A DNA stretch of 64,000 bases, taken from the NCBI GenBank assembly GCA_015058655.1, contig SVBX01000010.1, forward strand, positions 47,685 to 111,684. The letters are read 5' to 3'. A program made the translations under genes and the position numbers. Shown here in pieces: positions 51,727 through 60,717 of this stretch (positions are counted from its first letter, which is position 1; every line of letters begins with the position of its first letter). This stretch comes from Pseudoselenomonas ruminantium. GTDB taxonomy: Bacteria; Bacillota; Negativicutes; Selenomonadales; Selenomonadaceae. The notes beneath the pieces were generated by a model that was not told the DNA's origin, made no database searches, and saw only the letters and a program-made list of their open reading frames with translations.

Positions 51727-51845
51727 AAAACACTACCTCCAGTTCAATGTACGTAGTTCATAGCATTAAAAATTCCTAATACATAAGCCTTGCCGTCTAC
51801 ACATTCTCCCCACACCCAATCTTTTCCTGCCGACAGATAAAAATA

Positions 51846-51869
51846 GCGCAGAGCCGAAAAGCCCTGCGC
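51846..51869 (-). terminator. Terminator after the HU-like fragment
   Basis: A GCGCAG/CTGCGC stem with a small loop is followed on the minus strand by TATTTTTATC. It sits just after the stop codon at 51876. Confidence 0.7.
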
Positions 51870-51875
51870 CCGTAC

Positions 51876-52106
51876 TCAGTATTTCACGTTTGACTTAAAA
51901 GGAAGACTGTCACTGGCAGCTATCTCCATCTCTGCTCCGGTCTGAGGGTTGCGCCACTTCCTGGCACCACGGTGTAGCTTCTTGAAGGTGCCGAAGCCCA
52001 TAAGACGAACTGGATTTTGCAGGACGTAGCGGACGAAGGATATGGAGCAGGCGTAGCCATGTTCCTCAAGCCATTTTGATATATGCCGCATGGGGATGTC
52101 CTTCAA
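51876..52106 (-). pseudogene. HU/IHF-family DNA-binding protein, N-terminally degraded
   Basis: The C-terminal half reads as [32 protein letters not shown], then DSLPFKSN. The N-terminal half lacks the usual KTELI helix pair and reads [21 protein letters not shown], and the frame opens only at a TTG. The 76 aa fall short of the usual 90. It is either a divergent small HU-like protein or, more likely, a copy with a damaged 5' end. A clear terminator follows. Confidence 0.55.
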
Positions 52107-52602
52107 GAAATCCTCGTAAATCCTCCGAATGGCTAGCCGTCACCCAAGGACAGACACACCTCTTTCACCCACGGTGGAGAATAGTCAATCTCGCAATCAG
52201 ACCTCCAATATTCAAGCGGCCAGCTACGGCAAAAGACGCTCTCTTCGTAAATCTGCGTCGTACTGGACGGAGTCACCAGCCAGCGTCTCTCAATGTAGCA
52301 GGTATCCGAGCCGTAAGGGATGAAGGGCGGATATCATCACATCGAACTACGGGCTGACAACGTTGGCAGAGCGCATGACAACGACCGCCAAGGGGATCGG
52401 TGACGATGTGCAGCACCAACGGATACTCAGCCGTATCTGCTGTGCTACATCGTCGAGGTCGGCGGCAAGGGCTTTCGGAGGGAGGGACGGGCAAAATTAC
52501 CCTTTTGTGGCAGGAAAAGAGACGTGTTTGTCGAAACTTGATGGCGGAAGGTTGTGTACATGGAGATTGAACGGCAATTCTTGGTAGAAAGGGTGGAGAG
52601 AA
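52107..52602. other. Intergenic region without a supported gene
   Basis: Several overlapping short frames exist on both strands but none shows a family motif over its length. One short plus-strand frame at 52560 reads MEIERQFLVER, like the start of a CYTH-domain protein, but it loses any similarity after ten codons. The region may hold decayed genes between the HU fragment and the GH84 gene. Confidence 0.4.
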
Positions 52603-54042
52603 GTGGCTTGGAAAAAAGCAATGACAGGTCTTTTGCTCGCAGGGTTGATGGCGTCTCCTGCGACAGCATTTGCGGAAGCAATTCCCCTCAGGGGGATCGT
52701 GGAGGGTTTTTACGGGACTCCCTGGACAACGACCGACCGCATGGACATCCTCGGATTTTGCGGGGAACATGGGCTCAATGCCTACATCTACGCCCCAAAA
52801 GATGATCCGTACCATCGAGATAAGTGGAGAGAGCCCTATCCGAAAAAGAAACTGAAAGAGCTTGCCTCACTGGTGGAAAAAGCACGGGAAAACCGGGTGA
52901 AGTTTATCTTTGCCGTATCACCGGGACTGGACTTCCATTATACGATTCTTCGCGGACAGCACGACAAGAAGGTGCTGCTGGAAAAACTTGAGTCCGTTTA
53001 TGCGATCGGCGTGCGGGATTTTGCCATCTTTTTTGATGACATTGATCTCAAGGAATCCGATGGCAAAGGGCAGGCAGAGCTTCTGAACTGGCTTGATGAG
53101 CATTTCGTCAAGCGGCATGATGGAGTTTCGCCTCTTATTACGGTGCCGACGGAGTATTATCGGGAAAATATGGTGGACAAAGGCGGCCGGGTGAAACCCT
53201 ATACCGAGGAATTTTCCCAAAACATCCGCAAGGATGTTTTGGTGTTGTATACCGGGGATGGCGTTGTTTGCCCCGGGATATCGGAAGAGCAGCTTGCACA
53301 GGCAGACAATGTCTACGGAAGACATCTCGGCATCTGGTGGAACTACCCCGTGACGGACTATATGGAGCAGAAACTCGCTTTGGGGCCTGTGGAGCGTCTT
53401 CCCCGAAGCTCAGAAATCCCGGCGATTTTTTTCAATCCCATGAAATATGAGGAACTCTCAAAAATCGCCCTAGCGACCGGTGCCGACTACGCAAATGACC
53501 CAGATCATTATGAGCCGCAAGCCTCCTGGGAACGAGCAATTAAGGCTCAATACGGCAAACTGTCCGAGGATATGATGTGTTTTGCCGGACAGTCCCAACA
53601 CCTCGAAAACAGTTGGGCAAATGTCGGAAGACCGGACGGGGGAAAGTTGCGCGCCGCAATGGACGCCCTCTGGAAATCTTGGCCGGAAGGGGCATCCGCA
53701 GACAAGGACTGGGATGATGTGCAAAAACAGATTTCGGAATTGCAGCAGGCTTCCCAGCGATTGCTGCAGGAACTCCCGAAAAATCAACTCAGCGAATGCC
53801 GTCCGCAGCTGCAGCAGATGGAGCGGATTGCCAAGGCGGATCAAATCGCGCTTAATCTGATGAAAAGCATCCGTGATGGTGATGGGAAAGAGGCAAAAAA
53901 ACAGCTTTCTGCCTTGAAAAAAAGACACCGTGCCATACTGAAAGCGGAAAAAAAGGCATTGATTTCCGATAAGGCGGCAAAAGCATTTCTGGATGAGGTC
54001 ATAAAATACGCGGACAGTGTATACGAGAACGGAAAAAAATAA
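52603..54042 (+). CDS. Secreted beta-N-acetylglucosaminidase-like glycoside hydrolase (GH84)
   Basis: The 479-aa protein has a signal peptide (residues 1-25) and the GH84 pattern: LRGIVEGFYGTPWT, NAYIYAPKDDPYHR, then the catalytic Asp145-Asp146 pair in AIFFDDID, and IWWNYPVTDYM. The last 120 residues are helical. GH84 enzymes remove beta-linked GlcNAc, here probably from host or dietary glycoproteins outside the cytoplasm. The GTG at 52603 has GGAG 5 nt before it; an ATG six codons later is an alternative. It is a single gene with a terminator at 54070-54104. Confidence 0.88.
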   Translation: MAWKKAMTGLLLAGLMASPATAFAEAIPLRGIVEGFYGTPWTTTDRMDILGFCGEHGLNAYIYAPKDDPYHRDKWREPYPKKKLKELASLVEKARENRVKFIFAVSPGLDFHYTILRGQHDKKVLLEKLESVYAIGVRDFAIFFDDIDLKESDGKGQAELLNWLDEHFVKRHDGVSPLITVPTEYYRENMVDKGGRVKPYTEEFSQNIRKDVLVLYTGDGVVCPGISEEQLAQADNVYGRHLGIWWNYPVTDYMEQKLALGPVERLPRSSEIPAIFFNPMKYEELSKIALATGADYANDPDHYEPQASWERAIKAQYGKLSEDMMCFAGQSQHLENSWANVGRPDGGKLRAAMDALWKSWPEGASADKDWDDVQKQISELQQASQRLLQELPKNQLSECRPQLQQMERIAKADQIALNLMKSIRDGDGKEAKKQLSALKKRHRAILKAEKKALISDKAAKAFLDEVIKYADSVYENGKK

Positions 54043-54069
54043 CGCACAGAAGAAATCTTTTGAAAAACG

Positions 54070-54104
54070 CGGCCATGCCCTAGATATGTTCCAGGGCATG
54101 GCCG
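54070..54104. terminator. Hairpin after the GH84 gene
   Basis: A 12-bp perfect stem (54070-54081 with 54093-54104) lies between two convergent reading frames. T-tracts are weak, but position favours termination. Confidence 0.65.
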
Positions 54105-54112
54105 ATTCTCAT

Positions 54113-54298
54113 CTAAACGTCATTTTCCAAGTCACGGATTTTTTTTGCTGGGACTCCAGCCACCAACGAATTGTCCGGCACATCCTTAGTAACGATAGCA
54201 CCAGCGGCAATGACCATGTTATTCCCAATAGTAAGCCCCGGCATAATCGTCACATTACCTCCAATCCATACATCATTTCCAATATGGATAGGCTTTGC
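54113..54298 (-). pseudogene. C-terminal fragment of a hexapeptide-repeat acetyltransferase (Maa/LacA-like)
   Basis: About 62 codons match the end of maltose/galactoside O-acetyltransferases: [20 protein letters not shown], then [20 protein letters not shown] and [11 protein letters not shown]. Complete proteins are about 190 aa; the catalytic His and first two-thirds are missing. Upstream of codon 7 of the open frame, the DNA belongs to a different gene remnant (HepT-like, other frame), so the junction lies at about 54298. Confidence 0.82.
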
Positions 54299-54438
54299 TA
54301 TGGCACAGCATCCCATATGATTCGCGTATCACGAGTACCATACCTATGAACAAGCGCATTTCTCATATCAATGATTTGTTTCCATGGAATATCATTATTT
54401 TCATTCTGAAATTCGTCTGTCAACCCATGCGAAAGCTC
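54298..54438 (-). pseudogene. C-terminal fragment of a HepT-like (DUF86) protein
   Basis: In one minus-strand frame the sequence reads ELSHGLTDEFQNENND, then IPWKQIIDMRNALVHRYG and TRIIWDAV before a TAG. IPWKQIIDMRNALVHRYG matches the RX4HXY region of HepT-type toxins, which partner MNT nucleotidyltransferases. No start codon or first half is present and no mntA gene adjoins. It runs directly into the acetyltransferase fragment. Confidence 0.65.
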
Positions 54439-54456
54439 ACACAGACACACAAAAGA

Positions 54457-54479
54457 CCCCTGGGTGATGAGTCCAGGGG
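54457..54479 (-). terminator. Hairpin with T-tract
   Basis: A CCCCTGG/CCAGGGG stem is followed on the minus strand by TCTTTTG. It lies upstream of the HepT-like fragment, so the gene it served is gone. Confidence 0.6.
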
Positions 54480-54547
54480 CTTCGCTCGTGAGATATCCTT
54501 ACCAATATCTTATACCAGATTATTATAGTAAGCGTCCTTAGAAATGC

Positions 54548-54574
54548 CACACCAAGCCTTCCCCAGAGGGGGGC
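54548..54574. repeat. Partial copy of the dispersed intergenic repeat
   Basis: The segment contains AAGCCTTCCCCAGAGGGG, matching the CCTTCCCCAGAGGGGAAGGCT end of the repeat at 63859-63919. The CCTCATCC arm is missing. Confidence 0.55.
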
Positions 54575-54690
54575 TAATTGTCAACTATTATGACGTTTAC
54601 TATAAGTATCTGCCACAACTTTCTCGGCGATACTGGTTCCCTTGCGTTCCAAGGGAACTCTTCCTATTTTAGGATTACCTCGGCTGGCAA

Positions 54691-55542
54691 TCACTTACGA
54701 GTTTTTTTTGCTTTCCCAACTATCAATTCCTTGGATACCTGATAATAAACCAATAGCGTAAAAATAACTGTGCCACCAATGATATTTCCCAAACCGCAAG
54801 GAAGCAGAAAACGGAAAAAGTATTCGAAAAAATCTGCATCATTTGCGATGACTTCAAAAGCCATTTCGCACGACCCTACCACTACATGAGCAAAATCTCC
54901 CAGTGCGATAAAATAGACTAGAAACATAATCATTACAAATTTGAAATATTTCGTCTGAGGAGAAATCCAAACTATAGCGGCAATTAGAATTCCTGCCGGA
55001 ATACCACGCAAAATATTTTCGAGAGGGTCTAAACGCATCACATTCACGGCTACCTCATGCATCGCTGCTTCAATTTCGGGAGAAAGCGTATATGGGCTGG
55101 AGTAAAAAACAGCCGCAATAGCCGTACCTATGATGTTAAACAGAAAAACCGTGGCCCACAATCGAACTACTTCACAAAAGCGCGTCCACGACCATTCGCT
55201 CAAAAGGGGTATGATAGTCGTGATAGGATTTTCGGTGAACAGCTGCATACGTCCAAGAATGACAATAATGAAGCCCACAGTATAGCCTAGACAAGACACC
55301 AATGGCTCCATCGGTGAGTCCCCCATATGCATATGGAATATGGAGCGAAACAAAAAAGAAAAGGAAACCAGAATGCCAGCTGCCAGCCCTGAAAAAACCA
55401 ATGCCTGAAAAGGACGCTTCAGTTCAGCTTCCCCTTCTTCCCGAATGATATTGAAGATCAAGCGTGGTGGCAACGGTGCGTGTTCGTGCAGCACCAAGCG
55501 TTCATTTTTGGGTAATTCACTAACAAAGTCTTTATTTTCCAT
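54691..55542 (-). CDS. Formate/nitrite transporter family membrane protein (YfdC-like)
   Basis: The 283-aa protein has a soluble N-terminus and about six membrane segments with FNT landmarks: GLAAGILVSFSFLFR, IVILGRMQLFTENPITTIIPLL, FLFNIIGTAIAAVF, ALGDFAHVVVGSCEMAF and LPCGLGNIIGGTVIF. FNT proteins are pentameric channels for small anions such as formate or nitrite; the long N-terminus fits the YfdC branch, whose substrate is uncertain. It lies downstream of the exported protein gene at 55671 on the same strand, separated by a hairpin. Confidence 0.85.
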   Translation of the reverse strand: MENKDFVSELPKNERLVLHEHAPLPPRLIFNIIREEGEAELKRPFQALVFSGLAAGILVSFSFLFRSIFHMHMGDSPMEPLVSCLGYTVGFIIVILGRMQLFTENPITTIIPLLSEWSWTRFCEVVRLWATVFLFNIIGTAIAAVFYSSPYTLSPEIEAAMHEVAVNVMRLDPLENILRGIPAGILIAAIVWISPQTKYFKFVMIMFLVYFIALGDFAHVVVGSCEMAFEVIANDADFFEYFFRFLLPCGLGNIIGGTVIFTLLVYYQVSKELIVGKAKKTRK

Positions 55543-55573
55543 ATCTAATCATTTTCTTCCTTAATATTATCCA

Positions 55574-55597
55574 AGGGGCTGTGACAACGCAGCCCCT
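55574..55597 (-). terminator. Hairpin between the exported protein and the FNT channel gene
   Basis: An AGGGGCTG/CAGCCCCT stem lies between the two genes. The minus-strand T-tract is weak, so partial read-through is likely. Confidence 0.5.
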
Positions 55598-55670
55598 ATT
55601 TTGCATGATATGAATTTTTACATCATCTTCTGAATGAGAAAGTGAAATAAATGTCAATAGAATCGTCGGA

Positions 55671-56333
55671 TTACGACAGCTGATTCATCAGCCAGTCGTG
55701 AATGGCTTGGTTATTTACCTGACCATCTGCCGTATTCTCATCAAGGTAAGTTGCCTTGAAATAGCTAGGCAATTCTTCATTGATGAGCTGGATTACCCAG
55801 GCGCCTTTATTCTCACCGATGCCATAAATAGCATCCTTGTTGACACCATAGTTCCGCCGGACATCTTTCAATATATCCCGAATGGTATCCATGCCTTTCG
55901 TACTGGACAGGCGGCCAACACTAGCTTCGGAATTTTTCGTTCCTTGAATGGTCAGCACGATTGCATACTGCTGATTGTTCTCCAATTCATCTGCCCAGGC
56001 AGTGACACCGTCCGGCTGCTTCAGCAATGCCTTCTCATCTGTCTCTCCAGCCACATCATTGACTACGACAATCAGGGGATAAGTCTTGGCAGAATCATAC
56101 CAGCGCGGCAGACAAAGCTGATAAGGGATTTTTTCTCCAAAACTTACAAAACGCTGGGAAGCAGGCTTCTTATCCTCGGCCGAATCCTGACCAGGGGGCA
56201 CTTTCACCCCGGTATGGGTCTCAAGGGCTTCCGGCGTAGCCTGACGAAACTCCGCATGGGCCATCGCTCCAAAGCCAACATTGAAACCAAAAGCAGCAAT
56301 AGCAACAGCCGTCAGGATTTTTTTCTTTTCCAT
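55671..56333 (-). CDS. Exported esterase-fold protein, possibly inactive
   Basis: The 220-aa protein has a signal peptide cleaved after MAHA (residue 27) and a depolymerase/esterase-like alpha/beta fold: IPYQLCLPRWYDSAKTYPLIVVVND and NYGVNKDAIYGIGENKGAW. The usual nucleophile elbow G-x-S-x-G reads G-E-N-K-G here, with Asn in place of Ser, so catalysis is doubtful. AAGGAGG precedes the ATG. Its upstream region shares a 63-bp element with tpsB, so it may be co-regulated with the adhesin operon. The role is unknown. Confidence 0.68.
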   Translation of the reverse strand: MEKKKILTAVAIAAFGFNVGFGAMAHAEFRQATPEALETHTGVKVPPGQDSAEDKKPASQRFVSFGEKIPYQLCLPRWYDSAKTYPLIVVVNDVAGETDEKALLKQPDGVTAWADELENNQQYAIVLTIQGTKNSEASVGRLSSTKGMDTIRDILKDVRRNYGVNKDAIYGIGENKGAWVIQLINEELPSYFKATYLDENTADGQVNNQAIHDWLMNQLS

Positions 56334-56389
56334 GAGAATGACCTCCTTAGTATTGTGATCTTTTCTTTACATCTATTTACTTATAAGTA

Positions 56390-56452
56390 TTCTTTGTTCG
56401 ACAAATTTTTATTTTAACCTGCTGCCTGCACACAAATTCCTGCTTTTCTGGC
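56390..56452 (-). repeat. 63-bp repeated element, copy 2
   Basis: Nearly identical to 49279-49341. On the minus strand it ends about 57 bp before the start codon of the exported protein gene at 56333. Confidence 0.8.
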
Positions 56453-56468
56453 CAACTTTCCATAAAGT

Positions 56469-56510
56469 AAGTGCTGTCACACCAAGCCTTTGCCTTATGT
56501 GACAGCACTT
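56469..56510. terminator. Terminator after the recD2 gene
   Basis: A perfect 13-bp stem (56469-56481 with 56498-56510) follows the recD2 stop codon on the minus strand; its outer bases are A/T-rich on both sides. Confidence 0.75.
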
Positions 56511-56518
56511 TGAAAATA

Positions 56519-58747
56519 TCAATCACCTATTTCCTGAGCCAGCCTTTCTGCCAGCAGGGTGTAGCGCCTCTTGGTGCGGTCATTTCCCACCGCCGTATTG
56601 AGTGCCGCCTGGCTGCCCAGGAGGATTACCCGCTGCTTGGCCCGGGTCACCGCCGTGTAGAGGAGGTTCCTCTGCAGCATGATGTAGTGGTTTTCTGTTA
56701 GGGGCAGGATGATGATGGGATATTCGCTGCCCTGGCTCTTGTGGACGCTCATGGCATAGGCCAGCTGCAGCTCTATGAGCTCGCTTTTCTCATAGTCCAC
56801 GATGAAATCATCCGCAAACTTCACGCTGGCTTTCTCCGGCTCCATCTGCACAATGAAGCCGATATCCCCGTTGAAGACATGCTTCTGGTAGTTGTTCTTG
56901 GTCTGCATGACCTTGTCTCCCAGGCGGAAGGTCTGGACGGAATTCTTGAACTCCGGCTTTTGGGGGCTCTTGGGGTTCAAGGCTTCCTGCAAGAGCTTGT
57001 TGAGATTTTCCGTACCACATTCATTGCGGTGCATGGGGGACAAGACCTGCACATCCTGCAGGGGAGACCAGCCCTCCTTGGGCAAAATCTCCCGGCAGAG
57101 CCGCACTACCATTTCCGCCGTGGCAGCGCCGTCTGGCAGGGCGATGAATTGGAAGTCTCCCTGCCCCAGAGGAGCGCAGGCGGGCAGGCGCCCTGCGTTG
57201 ATGGCGTGGGCGTTCATGACGATGCCGCTGCCCTCTCCCTGTCGGAATACCTCTGTCAGGCATACCTTGGGAATAACCCCTGAGCGCAGGATATCCTTCA
57301 GCACCGAGCCTGGGCCCACCGCCGGCAGCTGGTCCACATCTCCTACCAGCACCAGATGGCAGCCATCCGGCACCGCCAGCAGGAAATGCTCCATGAGCAC
57401 GATGTCCATCATGGAAACCTCGTCCAATATGATGGCATCCGCCTCCAACTGCTCCTCTTCGTCTTTGGCAAAGGACATGCCGCCGCTGCCCCCCTGGGCC
57501 TCCAGCATGCGATGGACGGTCATGGCCTTCCTGTCCGTGGCCTCGGAAAGGCGCTTGGCAGCCCGCCCCGTGGGGGCGCCCAGCTGCACCGTGAGGCCTT
57601 GGGCCTCCAAGAGGTCGATGATGCCCCGCACCACCGTGGTCTTGCCTGTGCCGGGGCCGCCGGTAAGCACCATGACCCCGTGGGTCAGAGCCGCCCGCAG
57701 GGCCTCTCTCTGCCCCTCGGCCAGGCTCACCCCCGTGCGGTTCTCCCACTTCTCTATGCGGCGCCCGATGCTGGCGCTTTCATACTCATCTGCATACTTC
57801 TGGATGTAAAGGAGCTTCCTGGCCGCCTTCACCTCTGCCTGATAGAGGTAGGGCGGGTATATGAGCGTCTCTCCTCCCACATACTCCACTGCCAAAGCCT
57901 GACGCTGCAGCTGCCCCTTCATCACTTCATGCACCTGCAGGCTGTCCACCTGCAGCAGCTTGGCAGCCTTGCCTGCCAGATAATCTTCAGGCACACAGCA
58001 ATGACCGGACAGGGCTATCTGCTGCAGGGCATAGTCAATCCCTGCAGCTACCCTCCCCGGGTCATCTTTCTCCAACCCCAGGGAAGAGGCAATGGCATCT
58101 GCCGTGGCAAAGCCAATGCCCTCTACCTCCCTGGCCAGACGGTAAGGTGTCTTTTCCAGCACCTGCAGGCCGAAGGAACCGTAAACCTTGAAGATGCGGG
58201 CGGCATAGGTGCCGGAAACGCCGTGGCTCTCCAGCCACAGCATGATTTCACGCAGCTCCGACTGAGCCCTGTAGGACTCGGCAATCTTGGCCGCCGTCTT
58301 CTTGCCAATGCCCGGCACATCCTTCAGCCGCCCTGGATGGTTCTCAATAATATCCAAGGTATCCTTGCCAAAATGCTGCACCAGCCGTCTGGCATTCACT
58401 GGGCCGCAGCCCTCAATGACCCCGGAGGCCAGGAAGCGCTCTATGCCCTCCACGCTGGTGGGCGAGGACAGGACCAGGGAATCTGCCTTGAACTGCTGCC
58501 CAAAGCGGGGATGGGTGACCCAACTGCCCTTCAGATGTATCTGCTGCCCCACCAAAGGCGGCTCACAGCTCAAAGTGACAGTCACTCGCCCCTTGGTGCG
58601 GACAGGCTGCAGGCGGATAACGGAAAATCTGCCATCTTCCGAGGCAAATATCACGCCATCCACTACCCCCTCCAGTTCCTCAGGCTGCACGGGTGCTTCC
58701 AGCCCCGGCAGGGCAGTCTGCATGCTTTCCGCAGCTTTTCTCGTCAT
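56519..58747 (-). CDS. recD2: RecD2-type ATP-dependent DNA helicase
   Basis: The 742-aa protein has the RecD2 layout: an N-terminal OB-like region, helix-hairpin-helix repeats (FLASGVIEGCGPVNARRL, LKDVPGIGKKTAAKI), then SF1B helicase motifs: VLTGGPGTGKTTVVRG (Walker A), GAPTGRAAKRL, IILDEVSMMD (motif II), LVGDVDQLPAVGPG (III), MSVHKSQGSEYP (V) and LLYTAVTRAKQRVIL (VI). RecD2 is a 5'-3' helicase in genome maintenance, not part of RecBCD. It lies 3 bp downstream of the ABC-F gene and may be co-transcribed with it. Confidence 0.93.
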   Translation of the reverse strand: MTRKAAESMQTALPGLEAPVQPEELEGVVDGVIFASEDGRFSVIRLQPVRTKGRVTVTLSCEPPLVGQQIHLKGSWVTHPRFGQQFKADSLVLSSPTSVEGIERFLASGVIEGCGPVNARRLVQHFGKDTLDIIENHPGRLKDVPGIGKKTAAKIAESYRAQSELREIMLWLESHGVSGTYAARIFKVYGSFGLQVLEKTPYRLAREVEGIGFATADAIASSLGLEKDDPGRVAAGIDYALQQIALSGHCCVPEDYLAGKAAKLLQVDSLQVHEVMKGQLQRQALAVEYVGGETLIYPPYLYQAEVKAARKLLYIQKYADEYESASIGRRIEKWENRTGVSLAEGQREALRAALTHGVMVLTGGPGTGKTTVVRGIIDLLEAQGLTVQLGAPTGRAAKRLSEATDRKAMTVHRMLEAQGGSGGMSFAKDEEEQLEADAIILDEVSMMDIVLMEHFLLAVPDGCHLVLVGDVDQLPAVGPGSVLKDILRSGVIPKVCLTEVFRQGEGSGIVMNAHAINAGRLPACAPLGQGDFQFIALPDGAATAEMVVRLCREILPKEGWSPLQDVQVLSPMHRNECGTENLNKLLQEALNPKSPQKPEFKNSVQTFRLGDKVMQTKNNYQKHVFNGDIGFIVQMEPEKASVKFADDFIVDYEKSELIELQLAYAMSVHKSQGSEYPIIILPLTENHYIMLQRNLLYTAVTRAKQRVILLGSQAALNTAVGNDRTKRRYTLLAERLAQEIGD

Positions 58748-58750
58748 CGC

Positions 58751-60703
58751 TTACGCCTCCGTCAGCCGTTCCCATTTCTCATAGCGCTCCTCGATTTCCT
58801 TTTCCTTGGCAGCGTAGGCCTCGGCTATCTGCTGGCTCCGCTCTGGGTCTGCCTGCACCTCAAGCTGATTCATCTCGAATTCCAGGCCTTTCAGCTCTGC
58901 CTCTGCCATGGCGATTTCCGCCTCCGCCCGCCGGATCATTTCCGTACGCTTGGCATCGCTCATGCTTTGGATGCGCCCAAGTTCTGCCTTCTGCTGTTCC
59001 TGCTTCTGAGCCGCCCTTGCTGCCTGGGCTGCCTGGGAGTGCTCCTGCTTCAGCTTTTCCTTCTGACGGCGTTCTTCTGCTTCCCTCTCGGCTCTTTCCT
59101 CCGCTTCTGCTTCGGCTTCTGCCTCTTTCTTCATCAGATAATAGCTATAGCCGCCGGTGTACTCTGTGAGCTTGCCGCCTTCCAGTTCCAAAGTGCAGTT
59201 AGCGACTTTATCCAGGAAGTAGCGGTCATGGGATACCGCCAGGAAGGTGCCGGGATAAGCCATGAGAGCCTCTTCCACCGCCTCCCTGGCAGGGATGTCC
59301 AGATGGTTGGTAGGCTCGTCCAGAATGAGGAAGTTGGCTCCCGTCAGCATCAGCTTCAGAAAAGCCACCCGTGACTGCTCGCCGCCGGAAAGCTCCCCGA
59401 TGCGGCGCAATACCTCGTCACCGTGGAAGAGAAAAGCACCCAGATATTTCCGCGCCTGCTCCTCGTCCATGCCGTACTCGTAGAGGATTTCGTCCAAAAC
59501 GGTATTTTCGGGATTCAGCCCCTCATGCTGCTGGGAGAAGTAGCCGATCTTCACCCGGCTGCCGATTTTCACCTCGCCGGACTTGGGCGCCAATTCTCCC
59601 ACCAGTACCCGCAGCAGGGTAGTCTTGCCTGCCCCGTTGGGGCCCACCAGGGCCACGCCGTCACCGTTGCGGATCAGGAGACTGATATCCTTGAGTACCT
59701 CATGGTTGCCGAAGTCAAAGGAAACCTCCTCCATCTCTGCCACCCGCTGGGCGCACTCAGGAGGAGCGTTCAGGGCAAAGTAGTTGAAGGTGGCGGTCTC
59801 AGGCGGCAGCACGATGCGCTCCAACCTGTTCAGCTGGCTCTGGCGTCCTCTGGCCTGCTTGGACTTGATGCCTGCCTTGTACCTTCTGATATACTCCTCA
59901 GTCTTCTTGATATGCTCCTGCTGCTTTTCGTAAGCAGACTGCAAAGCCGCCCTGCGCTCCGTCTTCACCTTCATGTAGTAGGTGTAGTTGCCATGATAGC
60001 TGGTGACAGTCTTGCCCTCCAGCTCGAAGATATGGGTGGCAATGCGGTCAAGGAAATAACGGTCATGGGAGATGATCAGCACCCCGCCGCTGTAGTTCTT
60101 CAGGAATCCTTCCAGCCACTCGATCATCTTGATGTCCAGGTGGTTGGTGGGCTCGTCCAAAAACAGGAAATCCGGCTCCCGCAGCAAGGCCTTGGCCAGG
60201 CAGATGCGGGTCTTCTGTCCCCCGGAGAAGTGCTGGACATTCTTCTTGAATTCTTCCTCCGTGAAGCCAAGGCCATAGGCAATGCGGCGGATGCGGCTCT
60301 CATAGTCGTAGCCGCCCAAGAGCTCGAAGCGCTCCACCACGCGGCCGTAGGCGGCAATAGTTTCCTCATCGTGGTCTTCCGCAATGGCCTTCTCCAGGGC
60401 TTTCTTCCGCTCCCCCAGTTCGATGATATCCTCGAAGGCCCGCTTGAATTCCTCGAAAAGAGTACCCTGGCCAAAATCTGCCTGCTGTTCCACATAGCCG
60501 ATGGTAGCATTGGTATCGAAGGAAATGGTGCCACCATCGCTTTCCGTCAGCCCCATGAGGCAGCGCATCAAGGTGGTCTTGCCAGCGCCGTTGGGCCCCA
60601 CGAAGCCCACCTTGTCCCCCCGGGAAATCTCGAAATTCACATCGCTAAAAAGTTCATCTATGCCAAAGGCCTTCTTGAGGCCCTGTACCTTGAGCATACT
60701 CAA
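58751..60703 (-). CDS. ABC-F family ATPase
   Basis: The 650-aa protein has two ABC domains without membrane segments. Each has a Walker A GPNGAGKTT, signatures SGGQKTR and SGGEQSR, and Walker B segments FLFLDEPTNHLD and FLILDEPTNHLD, joined by a charged linker; a long Glu/Lys/Gln-rich coiled coil forms the last 110 residues. ABC-F proteins act on the ribosome E site, in translation rescue or antibiotic resistance. The TTG at 60703 is preferred because GGAG lies 8 nt before it; the ATG two codons later would be 14 nt away. Confidence 0.9.
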   Translation of the reverse strand: MSMLKVQGLKKAFGIDELFSDVNFEISRGDKVGFVGPNGAGKTTLMRCLMGLTESDGGTISFDTNATIGYVEQQADFGQGTLFEEFKRAFEDIIELGERKKALEKAIAEDHDEETIAAYGRVVERFELLGGYDYESRIRRIAYGLGFTEEEFKKNVQHFSGGQKTRICLAKALLREPDFLFLDEPTNHLDIKMIEWLEGFLKNYSGGVLIISHDRYFLDRIATHIFELEGKTVTSYHGNYTYYMKVKTERRAALQSAYEKQQEHIKKTEEYIRRYKAGIKSKQARGRQSQLNRLERIVLPPETATFNYFALNAPPECAQRVAEMEEVSFDFGNHEVLKDISLLIRNGDGVALVGPNGAGKTTLLRVLVGELAPKSGEVKIGSRVKIGYFSQQHEGLNPENTVLDEILYEYGMDEEQARKYLGAFLFHGDEVLRRIGELSGGEQSRVAFLKLMLTGANFLILDEPTNHLDIPAREAVEEALMAYPGTFLAVSHDRYFLDKVANCTLELEGGKLTEYTGGYSYYLMKKEAEAEAEAEERAEREAEERRQKEKLKQEHSQAAQAARAAQKQEQQKAELGRIQSMSDAKRTEMIRRAEAEIAMAEAELKGLEFEMNQLEVQADPERSQQIAEAYAAKEKEIEERYEKWERLTEA

Positions 60704-60717
60704 TTGCTTTTCTCCTG

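Noticed and set aside
52554..52605. MEIERQFLVER start resembling a CYTH-domain protein
   Set aside because: Similarity stops after about ten codons and the frame runs into the GH84 gene in another phase; it could be chance or a tiny relic, too short to call.
52273..52815. 180-codon minus-strand frame at the start of the GH84 gene
   Set aside because: It overlaps the GH84 signal peptide and catalytic domain on the other strand and has a Cys/Arg/Pro-rich composition with no motifs.
54577..54690. Minus-strand stretch reading VIASRGNPKIGRVPLERK after the FNT channel gene
   Set aside because: It reads like protein, but it is only about 37 codons, has no ribosome binding site and matches no family I recognise.
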